Shown one piece after another: positions 16,479-25,450 of a stretch of DNA of 64,000 nucleotides. Both the position numbers and the translations under genes were made by a program. The notes under the pieces are model-generated. The model did no database searches. It worked only from the letters and a program-made list of their open reading frames with translations, and was not told where the DNA came from. Source of the DNA: Phycisphaerales bacterium (lineage in GTDB: Bacteria; Planctomycetota; Phycisphaerae; Phycisphaerales; UBA1924); contig JAVJNT010000001.1 in assembly GCA_040217175.1 (NCBI GenBank), positions 186,001-250,000 on the forward strand, written 5' to 3'. Position 1 is the first letter of the stretch. Every line of letters begins with the position of its first letter.

Positions 16479-18116
16479 TCACCCGCCGACCATCCGCCCT
16501 CCCAGGCTCAACCCACTCGCCGACACCACCTCCACCGGCACGATCCGGCCGATCAGGCCCCTGGCTTCCGCCGCGTCGCGCGCGTCGAAGTGGATGATCA
16601 GGTCGCCGTCGCTGCGGCCGGTGACCTGCACGGGGCCCTCGCCATACTCGATCTCGTCGACGACCGGCGCCGTCGCGACGGCCGAGCCGCCGATGGTCAC
16701 CTCGATTGTCCGCGGCTTGCGCGCCGCGTTGGTCAGGCCCGAACTCTTGAGCTGCTTCTGGCTCAGGCCCTCGACCAGCACGTCGAACGTCTGGCCGATC
16801 TGCTCGCGGCCGATGGCCTCGCCGATGCGCGCCTGCACCGCCAAGAGGTGGTTGTTCCGCTCGCGCTTCACCGCATCGGGCACGTCGTCGGGGATGCGGT
16901 CGTACGCGACCGTGCCCGGCCGGGGCGAGTACTTGAAGATGAAGCAGTTCTTGTAGCGCGATTGCTCCAAGAGCCGCACCGTGCCCTCGTAGTCCTCGTC
17001 GGTCTCGCCCGGGAAGCCCACGATGATGTCGCCGCTGAGCATGAGCGGGCGGCCGATCTCCGGCTGGTGCAGGAACTGCCGGGCCCGATCGAGGAACTCG
17101 AGGTACTCGCCCACGGTGTAGCCACGGTTCATGCGCTTGAGCACCGTGTCGCTGCCGCTCTGGGCGGGCACGTGCAGGTAGCGGCAGAGGCGCTCGCTGT
17201 CGCGCATGACCTCGAGCACGTCGTTGCCGAAGTCGCGCGGGTAGCTGGTCACGAACCGCAATCGCTGGATGCCCGGCACCTGCTCGTGGATCTGGTGCAA
17301 GAGGTCGGCGAAGGTCGTCACGCGCTCGCCCGCGAAGGCATCTCGATGGTGGCTGCCCTTGTACGTCCGGCCCTTCTGGGGCTGGGTCACCCCGCCAACG
17401 CTCACCGATGCCCCGTGCTCGAAGCGGTAGTGGTTCACCGTCTGGCCCAGCAGCGTGACCTCGACGACACCCGCGTCGGCCAGCCGCTTGCACTCGTCGA
17501 TGATGTGCTCTGGCGGGCGGTGGATCTCGGCCCCGCGCGTGAACGGCACCACGCAGTACGTGCAGAACTTGTTGCAGCCGCGGGTGATGCGGACGTACGC
17601 GCTGCGGTGACTGCCGTCGGCATCCACCGGCGAGATCGCCCGAGACAGGTCGAGCAACTCGAGCTGGTCTTCCGCCGCCGCCAGCGTCGCGCTCCGGCGG
17701 CTCGTGTTGCCCTGCAGCGCTGCCTGGCAGGCCGATTGGTCGCCGTTCAGCGATGCCCGCGTCCGCACGGCGTTGTCCAGCAGCTCCGGCAGCTTGTCGA
17801 GCTCGCCCGGCCCGCACATCACGTCGACCACCGGCATCCGCTTCATCAGGTCGGCGCCGTCGCGCTCGGCCATGCAGCCCAGGACGCCCACGACGAGGCC
17901 GGGCCGCGTCTTCTTCGTCCGCTTGAGCTCGCCCAGCCGGCTCCACACCTTTTGCTCGGCCTGCTCGCGCACCGAGCACGTGTTGTAGAGCAACACGTCG
18001 GCCTGGTCGGCCTCGCGCGTCATGGCATAGCCGAGCTGGGCCAGTCGGCCGGCCACCAGCTCGCTGTCCAGTTCGTTCATCTGGCAGCCGAAGGTCTCGA
18101 GGTACACGCGGGGCAT
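16479..18116 (-). CDS. miaB: tRNA-2-methylthio-N6-dimethylallyladenosine synthase MiaB
   Basis: 545 aa radical-SAM methylthiotransferase that adds the methylthio group to i6A37 of tRNAs. The N-terminal UPF0004 domain carries the three cluster cysteines C11 (ETFGCQMN), C47 (NTCSVRE) and C81 (GCMAE). The radical-SAM CxxxCxxC is RGCNKFCTYC (C181, C185, C188). A TRAM domain is C-terminal. MiaB is usually 440-480 aa; here insertions lie near residues 121-155 (between the two domains) and 230-255 (VGGVTQPQKGRTYKGSHH). VVPFTRG fits MiaB better than MtaB or RimO. The ATG at 18116 has TACGAT 8 bases upstream. Divergent from the sensor kinase across 52 bases. Confidence 0.93.
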   Translation of the reverse strand: MPRVYLETFGCQMNELDSELVAGRLAQLGYAMTREADQADVLLYNTCSVREQAEQKVWSRLGELKRTKKTRPGLVVGVLGCMAERDGADLMKRMPVVDVMCGPGELDKLPELLDNAVRTRASLNGDQSACQAALQGNTSRRSATLAAAEDQLELLDLSRAISPVDADGSHRSAYVRITRGCNKFCTYCVVPFTRGAEIHRPPEHIIDECKRLADAGVVEVTLLGQTVNHYRFEHGASVSVGGVTQPQKGRTYKGSHHRDAFAGERVTTFADLLHQIHEQVPGIQRLRFVTSYPRDFGNDVLEVMRDSERLCRYLHVPAQSGSDTVLKRMNRGYTVGEYLEFLDRARQFLHQPEIGRPLMLSGDIIVGFPGETDEDYEGTVRLLEQSRYKNCFIFKYSPRPGTVAYDRIPDDVPDAVKRERNNHLLAVQARIGEAIGREQIGQTFDVLVEGLSQKQLKSSGLTNAARKPRTIEVTIGGSAVATAPVVDEIEYGEGPVQVTGRSDGDLIIHFDARDAAEARGLIGRIVPVEVVSASGLSLGGRMVGG

Positions 18117-18124
18117 AGGCCGGC

Positions 18125-18159
18125 ATCGTACGCGCCCCGCCCGCCGTCCGAACTACCAT
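18125..18159. promoter_or_regulatory. divergent miaB / sensor kinase promoter region
   Basis: Minus strand: TACGAT at 18125-18130, 8 bases before the miaB ATG. Plus strand: TACCAT at 18154-18159, 9 bases before the kinase ATG. Both would give leaders of only 2-3 bases. No Shine-Dalgarno is seen for either gene. Confidence 0.35.
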
Positions 18160-18168
18160 GGCACGCCC

Positions 18169-19893
18169 ATGTTCAAGCTGGCCGGCGCCATCTTCGATCG
18201 CATCCGCCGCCTCGCGCTGGCCGATAAGGCGCTGGTCCTCTTCGGGGCCGCGCTGGTGCTCATCATTGTGATCGCCCTGGGCGTGGCGTGGCTGCGCATG
18301 AGCGCGCTCGTCACCAGCGGCGAGCTCCAGCTCAGCCGCCAGAAGGTCGACAGCTGGCGCGCCGCCGGCGGCGGAGACCTGCCCCCGCCCGGCGAGGCCA
18401 CCGACCGCCTGGGCATCGTCGCCACGTGGCACACCGTCGAGTCCGCACGTCAGCATGCTGAGGACGATCCCTTCCTCCGCCGCGCCCTCGAACGCTTCCT
18501 CCGCGAGGGCCAGCCCAACCCCGAGCTGCGCGATCATCGCTGGCGGTACGAGTCGGGCATCCTCACCCGTACCGAGCGCACCGAGCGCTACGCCCGCGCC
18601 ATCCGCGGCCCGTCCATTCCCTCGACCGACCCCGAGCAGCCCGCCACCCCCGGCCAGCTCGAGGGCATCATCACGCTCGAGCGCCCCGCCGAGGGCGCCG
18701 CCTGGCTGATGGCCGTCAACGCCATCTACCTGCTCAACGCCGGTGCCGCCGTGCTCGCCGTCGCCGTCACGCTGTTCTACCTGCTGCTGCACCGCATCAT
18801 CCTGAAACCCGTCGAGGTGCTCCGCCGCGCCGCCGACCGCGTGCGCGAGGGCGACCTGGCCCACCGCGTGGACGTCGGCACACGCGACGAGTTCGAGGAG
18901 CTCGCCAATGCCTTCAACGCCATGCTCATCGCGCTCCAGGCCAACGAGCAGCGCCTCCGCGCCGCCGGCAGCGCCCTGGAAAGCCGCGTAAGCGAGCTGG
19001 CCGAGGCCAACAAGATCCTCTTCGACGCCAACCGCCTGAAGAGCGACTTCCTGGCCAACGTGAGCCACGAACTGCGCACGCCGCTGAATTCGATCAACGG
19101 CTTCGCCGAGTTGCTCCTCGAGATCGCCCAGTCGAGCGAGCAGGGCGTCGCCGAGACGCCCGAGCAGCGCGCCAAGCGCCTGCGTTACTTGCAGTACATC
19201 CACACCGCCGGGCGAGACCTCCTCGAGATGATCAACGGCCTTCTCGAGATGGCCAAGCTCGAGGCCGGCCGGTTCGAGCTGCACGTCCAGCCCGTCAGCG
19301 TGCCCGCGCTCTGCGAAACGCTCGTCGGTTTGGTGGACCCGCTGGCCCAACGCCGGCAGATCGAGCTCGTCCAGCACGTCGAGCGCGACCTGCCGCTCAT
19401 CGAGACCGATCCCAAGAAGCTCCAGCAGGTGGTCTTCAACTTCCTGTCCAACGCCGTGAAGTTCACCGGGGCCCCGGGCTCCACCGGCCCGATGCGTGTC
19501 GAGCTGCGGGCCGAGCGGTTGTCCGACGTGAGCGGCGTCGACCGCGTCCGCATCAGCGTGATCGACAACGGCCCGGGCATCTCGCCGGAAGACCAGGAAC
19601 GCGTCTTCGAAAAGTTCACGCAGGTCGACGCGAGCCGGACACGCGAGCACGCGGGAACCGGGCTGGGCCTGGCCATCGCGCGCGAGCTCGCCGGCGTGCT
19701 GCAGTGCGAGATCCAACTCGTCTCGGACGTCGGCCGGGGCTCGATGTTCAGCGTGATCGTGCCGCTGAGGCTCGACCTCCAGCTCGTCGAGGAACGCCGC
19801 GCCGAGGCGCAATTCCGCGATCGATTGGCCGGCCGGCGGGACTGGGCAAGCCCCGTCCCCGCATCGCAGGAAGACGCGAGCCGCGAGGCCTAG
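18169..19893 (+). CDS. membrane sensor histidine kinase with HAMP domain (orphan)
   Basis: 574 aa. Transmembrane helices at about 20-43 and 180-208 flank an extracytoplasmic sensor of about 135 residues with no recognised fold. HAMP is at about 208-262 (ILKPVEVLRRAADRV, then DEFEELANAFN). The HisKA H-box FLANVSHELRTPLN has the phosphorylatable histidine at 300. The HATPase_c N, G1 and G2 boxes are QVVFNFLSNAVKFTG, DNGPGISPED and GTGLGLAIARELA. So it is a complete kinase. No response regulator or other signalling gene is adjacent, so the partner and signal are unknown. The stop codon shares CTAG with the convergent yraN stop. Confidence 0.93.
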   Translation: MFKLAGAIFDRIRRLALADKALVLFGAALVLIIVIALGVAWLRMSALVTSGELQLSRQKVDSWRAAGGGDLPPPGEATDRLGIVATWHTVESARQHAEDDPFLRRALERFLREGQPNPELRDHRWRYESGILTRTERTERYARAIRGPSIPSTDPEQPATPGQLEGIITLERPAEGAAWLMAVNAIYLLNAGAAVLAVAVTLFYLLLHRIILKPVEVLRRAADRVREGDLAHRVDVGTRDEFEELANAFNAMLIALQANEQRLRAAGSALESRVSELAEANKILFDANRLKSDFLANVSHELRTPLNSINGFAELLLEIAQSSEQGVAETPEQRAKRLRYLQYIHTAGRDLLEMINGLLEMAKLEAGRFELHVQPVSVPALCETLVGLVDPLAQRRQIELVQHVERDLPLIETDPKKLQQVVFNFLSNAVKFTGAPGSTGPMRVELRAERLSDVSGVDRVRISVIDNGPGISPEDQERVFEKFTQVDASRTREHAGTGLGLAIARELAGVLQCEIQLVSDVGRGSMFSVIVPLRLDLQLVEERRAEAQFRDRLAGRRDWASPVPASQEDASREA

Positions 19894-20291
19894 CGGGCCG
19901 CGCCGCCGCGGAGCACCGCGTTCTCGATGTGCCGCACTTCCGCGCGCGGACCCAGCAACCGCCGCGGCACGAACTCCACCGCGACGACGTCGATCCGCCG
20001 CGGCCGGCCCTCCCAGCCGTTGGCACGCACGAGGTGCTCCAGGATGCGAGCGAGCCGCTGCCGCTTGACCAAGGTGACCGACGCCTCGGGCGGTGGCGCG
20101 TTCACGCGGAAACGGCGGGCCTTCACCTCGACCACGACAACGCAGCCGTCGGGCGCTTCGCACAGCAGGTCGGCTTCGCCGTATCGAGTCTCTAGGTTCC
20201 GGCCCAAGACGCGAAAGCCCCGCCGGCGCAGGTGACGCGCGGCCGCTCGCTCGCCCTTCGGCCCCAGCTTATCGCGTCGCCCCACACGCAC
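19890..20291 (-). CDS. yraN: UPF0102 / YraN family endonuclease-like protein
   Basis: 133 aa. The restriction-endonuclease-like motif is intact: GEADLLCEAPDG near residue 38 and VVVVEVKAR near 52 supply the Asp and Glu-x-Lys residues of the PD-(D/E)xK fold. The length is typical of UPF0102 (about 120 aa). The family's role is not settled; members are predicted nucleases possibly linked to recombination or replication. The start is GTG at 20291, 12 bases after the stop of the upstream lipoprotein gene, implying co-transcription. Its stop overlaps that of the kinase (shared CTAG). Confidence 0.85.
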   Translation of the reverse strand: MRVGRRDKLGPKGERAAARHLRRRGFRVLGRNLETRYGEADLLCEAPDGCVVVVEVKARRFRVNAPPPEASVTLVKRQRLARILEHLVRANGWEGRPRRIDVVAVEFVPRRLLGPRAEVRHIENAVLRGGAAR

Positions 20292-20303
20292 GCGGCTTGC
20301 TCG

Positions 20304-21599
20304 CTATCCGGGATAAAACCAGTCGGTCGCGACCGCCAGCAGCTCTCGCTGCATGCCCTCAAGGTCCTGCAGGCCGGCCTGCTCATACAGCCGTGCCATC
20401 TCCCGGGCGTACGCCTGCTGGAGCCTGCGGTCGTAGAGCTCGGCCCGCAGCTCGCTCTGCGCCTCGGCCCAGGTCTTGTAGCCGATCTCGATGCCCTCGA
20501 GATAGATCCAGCTCGTATACCGGTCGCCTTCGATGGGCCCGGCCCACTCTCCGGGCGTCAGGCTTCGTAGCGCCTCGTCCAGGTCCGCATCGCTCGGGAA
20601 GAACGTCGCCTCGCGGAACTCGCCCTTGAAGCTGATCGCCGGCCAGAGCCCGCCCTCGCTGCGGCGCGACGTGTTCGATTCGTCCGTCGCGACGTCGGCG
20701 AAGAACTCTCCCCTCGACAGGCGGCGCGCGATGCGCGCCTGGGCCTGCTCGTCGTCCGTGCGAACGCGGATCTCGCGGAACGTCATGTTCGAGTCGCGGC
20801 GGTCGCCGCCGTACTTCTGCAGGTAGGCGCGCTCGACGTCGCTCCGCGTGAGGACGACGCTGCGCCGCAGGTCATCGCCAAACTTGCTGATGAGCTGCCG
20901 GTTGCGGACTTCTTGCAGGTACTCGCTCAGCGTCTGCCCGGTGCCCAGGCTGCGCACGGCTCGGGTGATGCTGCCGCCCGAGCGGCGTTCGAGGTCGCCC
21001 CGCGCCAGCCCGAGAAAGTTCCGCAGGCTCGATCGCTGCGCGGGGGTAAAGCTCGCCAGACCCTCGGCGATGACCAGTTCGTTGGTAATGAAGATCTCGA
21101 GCTGCTCGGAGATGATCGCCGACGCCTGGGCCTGCCATGCCTGGAGCGGCACGATCTCTTGCCTCGTGCTGCCGTCGGGCAGGTCGATATCGCGGTATGC
21201 GAGGGCTTGCAGACGCTGGGCCAGCGGATCCAGGAACTCTGCGGCGAAGATCGCCTTGTTGTTGACCTCGCCGACCTTGACGTCCAGGAGCACCATCGCC
21301 GGCCGCTCGACCGGCGCGGGCAACTCGGGCGCGGGCCCGACATGCGACAGCTCGTCGGCCTCGACCGGTGGGGGCACAAGCACCACGTCCCTGGACGCGA
21401 ATCGACTCGCATCGATCGGGGACGAACGAGGCTGGCTCTGACCCGGATCGAACGCGGCCTGGGGCGGTGCCTGTCGCGCTGCTTCGGGTTGGGCCGCGAA
21501 GTCGGCCGGCCCCAGGTCGGCAGGCCGAGGACCGGAGCCCGCACACCCCGCGATCAGGGCCACGAGGAACACCGCAGGAGTGCGCAAAGTCCCGCACAT
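20304..21599 (-). CDS. lipoprotein related to SurA/PrsA-type peptidyl-prolyl isomerases
   Basis: 431 aa. The ATG at 21599 begins MCGTLRTPAVFLVALIAGCAGSG, a lipoprotein signal with lipobox LIAGC. A Pro/Ala-rich linker leads to a helical SurA-N-like region (residues 100-260: EQLEIFITNELVIAEGL, ARGDLERRSGG, LISKFGDDL) and then a parvulin-like segment (FREIRVRTDDEQAQARIARRL ... FFADVATDESNTSRRSEGGLW ... GEWAGPI). This is the order seen in SurA and PrsA. Whether the parvulin active site is functional cannot be judged by eye. The likely role is periplasmic chaperone or foldase. It leads an operon with yraN and is divergent from the DUF1844 gene. Confidence 0.7.
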   Translation of the reverse strand: MCGTLRTPAVFLVALIAGCAGSGPRPADLGPADFAAQPEAARQAPPQAAFDPGQSQPRSSPIDASRFASRDVVLVPPPVEADELSHVGPAPELPAPVERPAMVLLDVKVGEVNNKAIFAAEFLDPLAQRLQALAYRDIDLPDGSTRQEIVPLQAWQAQASAIISEQLEIFITNELVIAEGLASFTPAQRSSLRNFLGLARGDLERRSGGSITRAVRSLGTGQTLSEYLQEVRNRQLISKFGDDLRRSVVLTRSDVERAYLQKYGGDRRDSNMTFREIRVRTDDEQAQARIARRLSRGEFFADVATDESNTSRRSEGGLWPAISFKGEFREATFFPSDADLDEALRSLTPGEWAGPIEGDRYTSWIYLEGIEIGYKTWAEAQSELRAELYDRRLQQAYAREMARLYEQAGLQDLEGMQRELLAVATDWFYPG

Positions 21600-21648
21600 C
21601 GTGCGAATAACACCGGCATTCTCGGCTGTTCCGCCTACGCTCACGGTG

Positions 21649-21660
21649 GAGGGTACCCTC
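21649..21660. promoter_or_regulatory. 12-base perfect palindrome containing TACCCT on both strands
   Basis: GAGGGTACCCTC lies between the divergent PPIase-like lipoprotein and DUF1844 genes. TACCCT, the -10-like hexamer also used just before the peroxiredoxin gene, appears on the plus strand (21654-21659) and the minus strand (21650-21655). It could be a symmetric bidirectional promoter or an operator. Confidence 0.4.
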
Positions 21661-21720
21661 GCCCCGGCCACCAAGGCCGGAGCCCAAGCCGCGTCGAGCG
21701 GACAGAAAGAAGGAGGCATC

Positions 21721-22191
21721 GTGGCCGACCAGGAAAACGAGCCCAAGCTGATCATCGACTCCGATTGGAAGAGCCAGGCCGAAGCCGAGCGCCAGAAGCT
21801 CTCCGAGCAGGAGCAGCAACATGCCCAGCAATCGGCCGAGCGCGAGCTTCCGCCGGCCGACGTCCTCGGCATCGTCCAGATCCTCGCGACGCAGGCGCTG
21901 CTCTACATGGGGGCGTTCCCCGATCCGCAGACCGGGCGCGCTATGGTCGCGATGGACCTGGCCAAGTTCCACGTCGACCTGCTGAGCACCCTCGAGGAAA
22001 AGACCAAGGGCAACCTCACCGAGGAAGAAGCCGAGACCGTCAAGCAGACGGCCCACGAGCTCCGGCTCCAGTTCGTCGAGGTCAACAAGGCCGTCGACAA
22101 GGCCATCGCCGAGGGTCGGGCCAAGCAGGTCGACATCGGCCAGGGAGGCCAGGCCGGACAGCCTGGCGGGCCGGGCATGCCGGCGCCCTGA
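21721..22191 (+). CDS. DUF1844 domain protein
   Basis: 156 aa. The start is GTG at 21721 because AAGGAGG lies 4 bases upstream; the frame is open further upstream without a better start. The core PPADVLGIVQILATQALLYMG ... MDLAKFHVDLLSTLEEKTKGNLT ... LRLQFVEV is the DUF1844 helical domain. The tail is Gly/Gln/Pro-rich (GQGGQAGQPGGPGMPAP). Function is unknown; the family is widespread in Planctomycetota and Acidobacteriota. It lies upstream of sdhC on the same strand, 96 bases away, so a shared transcript is possible. Confidence 0.85.
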   Translation: MADQENEPKLIIDSDWKSQAEAERQKLSEQEQQHAQQSAERELPPADVLGIVQILATQALLYMGAFPDPQTGRAMVAMDLAKFHVDLLSTLEEKTKGNLTEEEAETVKQTAHELRLQFVEVNKAVDKAIAEGRAKQVDIGQGGQAGQPGGPGMPAP

Positions 22192-22287
22192 CCCCGGCCT
22201 GAGGCTGTTCGGCTCATGAGGCCCGATCGCCGAGCCGATAACAGCACCGGGCCCACCCGAACCCAGATATCGACCAGGAGCCATCGC

Positions 22288-23223
22288 GTGGCAAGCGGAT
22301 CCCAGACTCCCTCAAAGCCGACCCAGACCCAGACGCAGATCCACTTCCTGATGCGCCGGCTGCACTCGCTGACCGGTGTCGTGCCCATCGGCGTATTCCT
22401 CGTCGCCCACCTCGTGACGAACTCATCGCTCGCCTGGGGCCGCTTCGCGCTGCGTGGGAAGGGCGAGGGCCTGTCGGTCTCCGAGGGTGGCGTCCGCTAC
22501 TTCCAGCACGAGGTCACCTGGATCAACGAGCAGGTGCCGCACCTGCTGCTCATCGAGATCACCCTCTGGGTCTCGATCGCCTTTCACAGCATCTTGGGCG
22601 TGTATTACGCTACGACGGGCAAGTCGAACCTGAAGCGGTACAGCTACCAGGACAACTGGCGGTACACGCTGCAACGCATCTCGGGGTACGTGGGCATCCT
22701 GTTCATCGTCTACCACGTCGCCACGCTTCGATGGGGATGGAACTGGCTCGTGCCCGAAGGCACCAAGTGGAGCCACAGCTTCTCGGCGTCGACGCTCGCC
22801 GCAGCGTTGCAGGGATCGACCGAAGGCTTCACGCTCGCAGGCGTCGCCGTCTCGGTGCTCTACATGGTGGGCGTGACCCTGCTCATCTTCCACTTCGCCA
22901 ATGGCCTATGGACCGCCGCCATCACCTGGGGGCTGACGATCTCGGCCAAGGCCCAGCGCCGGTGGGGCGTGGCGTGCGCCGGGTTGGGTGCCATGCTGAT
23001 GCTGGCCGGCTGGTCCTCGCTGTTCGCCACCTTGACCCTCGACTACGACGAGGCCCACGCCGTCGAGCGCGACATGTACATCGAGAAGAAGAGCACGGCC
23101 GAGTACGAGGCCTACATCGAGCAGAAGGGCATCGAGAAGCCCGAGGACACGGCCGAAGGCACGGAACGGGTGCCATCGGCCCGGGCCGATCAGCCCGGCC
23201 TTCGGGAACCCCGGACGGGCTGA
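22288..23223 (+). CDS. sdhC: succinate dehydrogenase cytochrome b subunit (type B, b558 family)
   Basis: 311 aa. The start is GTG at 22288, 7 bases after AGGAG. About five transmembrane helices carry the haem-ligating histidines expected of the diheme b558 family: HSLTGVVPIGVFLVAHL, IAFHSILGVYY, GILFIVYHVATLRWG and LLIFHFANGLWTAAITWG. This single membrane anchor replaces the separate SdhC and SdhD of the E. coli-type enzyme and typically works with menaquinone. An 85-residue charged C-terminal extension (IEKKSTAEYEAYIEQKGIEK) is unusual in length. First gene of sdhCAB. Confidence 0.92.
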   Translation: MASGSQTPSKPTQTQTQIHFLMRRLHSLTGVVPIGVFLVAHLVTNSSLAWGRFALRGKGEGLSVSEGGVRYFQHEVTWINEQVPHLLLIEITLWVSIAFHSILGVYYATTGKSNLKRYSYQDNWRYTLQRISGYVGILFIVYHVATLRWGWNWLVPEGTKWSHSFSASTLAAALQGSTEGFTLAGVAVSVLYMVGVTLLIFHFANGLWTAAITWGLTISAKAQRRWGVACAGLGAMLMLAGWSSLFATLTLDYDEAHAVERDMYIEKKSTAEYEAYIEQKGIEKPEDTAEGTERVPSARADQPGLREPRTG

Positions 23224-23247
23224 GGGTTTCATGGATTTCAAGCGAAG

Positions 23248-23275
23248 TTGAAAATAAGCCGATGCTCGCGATACT
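23248..23275 (+). promoter_or_regulatory. possible internal promoter before sdhA
   Basis: TTGAAA (23248-23253), a 16-base spacer and GATACT (23270-23275) lie in the unusually AT-rich 115-base gap between sdhC and sdhA. A candidate only. Confidence 0.3.
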
Positions 23276-23338
23276 TCAGTAAGTAGGACACGCAGGCCGG
23301 CAACGGATCGAGATACTCCCCGCATCGGAGGCCCCACA

Positions 23339-25420
23339 GTGCAGCAGCAGCAACGCGTTATCGTCGTCGGTGGGGGACTGGCCGGCTTGGCCGCGACCGT
23401 GCGGATCGCCGAGGCTGGCATCCCGGTCGACTTGTTCAGCATGGTGCCCGTGAAGCGCAGCCACAGCGTGTGCGCCCAGGGCGGCATCAACGCCTGCAAC
23501 GAGATCGCTCGCCAGCAGGGCTACAGCGAGTACCAGCACTTCGACGAGACCATCTACGGCGGCGATTATCTGGCCGACCAGGGCCCCGTGCTCGAGATGG
23601 CCAACTTCGCGCCCAAGGTCATCGACCTGCTCGACCGCATGGGCGTTCCCTTCAACCGCACCAACGAGGGCCAGCGCGACCTGCGCCTGTTCGGCGGCTC
23701 GCTCTTCAAGCGCACGCACTTTGCCGGCGCGACGACGGGCCAGCAACTGCTCTACGCCCTCGACGAACAAACGCGGCGCCACGAGGCCGCGGGCCTGGTC
23801 AAGAAGTATGAGTTCTGGGAGTTCCTCTGGCCCGTGATCGAGGGCGAGGTCGACGGCCTCGACGGCGACGGTCGCTGCGTGGGCATCGTGGCCCAGGACA
23901 TGCGCACCATGCAGATCCGCTCGTTCCGCGGCGCGGCCACCATCATGGCCACCGGCGGCTGCGGACTGGTGTTCGGCAAGAGCACCAACAGCATCATCTG
24001 CACCGGTGGCGCCGCCAGCCGCTGCTATCAGGCGGGTGCGTGGTACGGCAACGGCGAGATGATCCAGGTCCACCCGACCGCGATCCCCGGGGCCGACAAG
24101 TGCCGCTTGATGAGCGAGAGCGCCCGCGGCGAGGGCGGCCGCGTGTGGGTACCGAAGAAGAAGGGCGACGATCGCAAGCCCACCGACATCCCCGAGAGCG
24201 AGCGGTGGTACTTCCTCGAAGAGCGGTACCCCAAGTACGGCAACCTCGTCCCGCGCGACATCGCCACGCGCGAGATCTTCGACGTGTGCGTCAACGACGG
24301 CATGGGCATCGGCGGCCAGAACCAGGTCTATCTCGACCTGACCCACAAGGACCCCGACTACCTGACCAACAAGCTCGGCGGCATCATGGAGATCTACGAG
24401 AAGTTCGCCGGCGACGACCCGCGCTTCACGCCCATGCGCATCTTCCCGGCCGTCCACTACTCCATGGGCGGCATGTGGACCCAGTTCACCCCCGGTACGT
24501 ACGAGCCGCAAGCGCCCCACGGCGAGCACAAGCCGGGCATGGTCGCGCCCATCGACACCAAGCCCGGCCGGGGCATGATGCTGGGCGCGCCCAACAACAT
24601 GATGACCAACGTCGAGGGCCTCTACGCCTTCGGCGAAGTCAACTTCGCGTACCACGGCGCGACGCGCCTTGGTGCCAACGCGCTGCTGAGCTGCATCTTC
24701 GACGGGCTTTACTGCGGCCAGGGCGTGGCGAACTTCGTGAAGGAAGGCACGCCGAACGAGCGTCCCATCGACGCCGTCGACCAGGGCATCTTCGATCGCG
24801 CGGTCGATCAGGAACAGGCAAAGGTCGATCGGCTGCTCGACACCGTCGAGGGGGCCGAGGGCGACGATGACACGAACCCCTACCTCATCGGCAAGGAGAT
24901 GGGCGAAGTGATGGAGGCCTCGTGCACGGTCGTGAAGACCGCCGAGCGATTGGGCAAGACGCTCGACACGCTCGCATCGCTGCGCGAGCGGTTCAGCCGG
25001 GCTCGCCTGCCCGACGCCGCCGCGTGGACGAACCAGTCCCTGAGCTACAGCCGTGCGGTGGGCGACATGCTCGTGATGGCCGAGATGATCGCCAAGTGCA
25101 GCCTGCTCCGCGAGGAGAGCCGCGGCTCGCACTACCGGACCGACTTCCCCGATCGCGATGACGAGCGATTCCTCAAGACTACCGTCGCCCAGTTCGACAC
25201 GAGCGTGCGCGGGGCCGACCAGCACCGCGTGACCTATCGCGACGTGCACACGCTGCTCGTCCAGCCCCGGGCCCGCACCTACGGAAAGGTCGACAACGAC
25301 TCTCCTGCGAAGAACGGCCCGTCGACCGCCGATGATCCCAAGGCCAACCCGCGCGTTGCGAATCCCGACGCCGAACCGGACATCAACGGCAAGAAGCCGG
25401 CGGCAACCAGTGGCGCCTGA
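23339..25420 (+). CDS. sdhA: succinate dehydrogenase flavoprotein subunit
   Basis: 693 aa. GTG start with GGAGG 7 bases upstream. The FAD dinucleotide-binding motif VIVVGGGLAGLAATVRIAEAG is near residue 8. The flavin-linked histidine region reads KRSHSVCAQGGINAC, followed by the substrate-site segments GRGMMLGAPNNMMTN and HGATRLGANALLSC. The C-terminal domain is complete (DMLVMAEMIAKCSLLREESRGSHYRTDFP). A tail of about 50 hydrophilic residues (KVDNDSPAKNGPSTADDPKANP) extends beyond the usual end. It oxidises succinate to fumarate on the cytoplasmic face as part of complex II with the flanking sdhC and sdhB. Confidence 0.96.
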   Translation: MQQQQRVIVVGGGLAGLAATVRIAEAGIPVDLFSMVPVKRSHSVCAQGGINACNEIARQQGYSEYQHFDETIYGGDYLADQGPVLEMANFAPKVIDLLDRMGVPFNRTNEGQRDLRLFGGSLFKRTHFAGATTGQQLLYALDEQTRRHEAAGLVKKYEFWEFLWPVIEGEVDGLDGDGRCVGIVAQDMRTMQIRSFRGAATIMATGGCGLVFGKSTNSIICTGGAASRCYQAGAWYGNGEMIQVHPTAIPGADKCRLMSESARGEGGRVWVPKKKGDDRKPTDIPESERWYFLEERYPKYGNLVPRDIATREIFDVCVNDGMGIGGQNQVYLDLTHKDPDYLTNKLGGIMEIYEKFAGDDPRFTPMRIFPAVHYSMGGMWTQFTPGTYEPQAPHGEHKPGMVAPIDTKPGRGMMLGAPNNMMTNVEGLYAFGEVNFAYHGATRLGANALLSCIFDGLYCGQGVANFVKEGTPNERPIDAVDQGIFDRAVDQEQAKVDRLLDTVEGAEGDDDTNPYLIGKEMGEVMEASCTVVKTAERLGKTLDTLASLRERFSRARLPDAAAWTNQSLSYSRAVGDMLVMAEMIAKCSLLREESRGSHYRTDFPDRDDERFLKTTVAQFDTSVRGADQHRVTYRDVHTLLVQPRARTYGKVDNDSPAKNGPSTADDPKANPRVANPDAEPDINGKKPAATSGA

Positions 25421-25450
25421 TCCCATCGAATCGAAGGAAGCGAGCACGCA

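Noticed and set aside
16288-20163. A 1291-codon open frame on the minus strand across miaB, the kinase gene and yraN
   Set aside because: It is out of frame with miaB and antisense to the kinase, is rich in Arg/Gly/His with no hydrophobic or domain pattern, and reflects the scarcity of stops at high GC.
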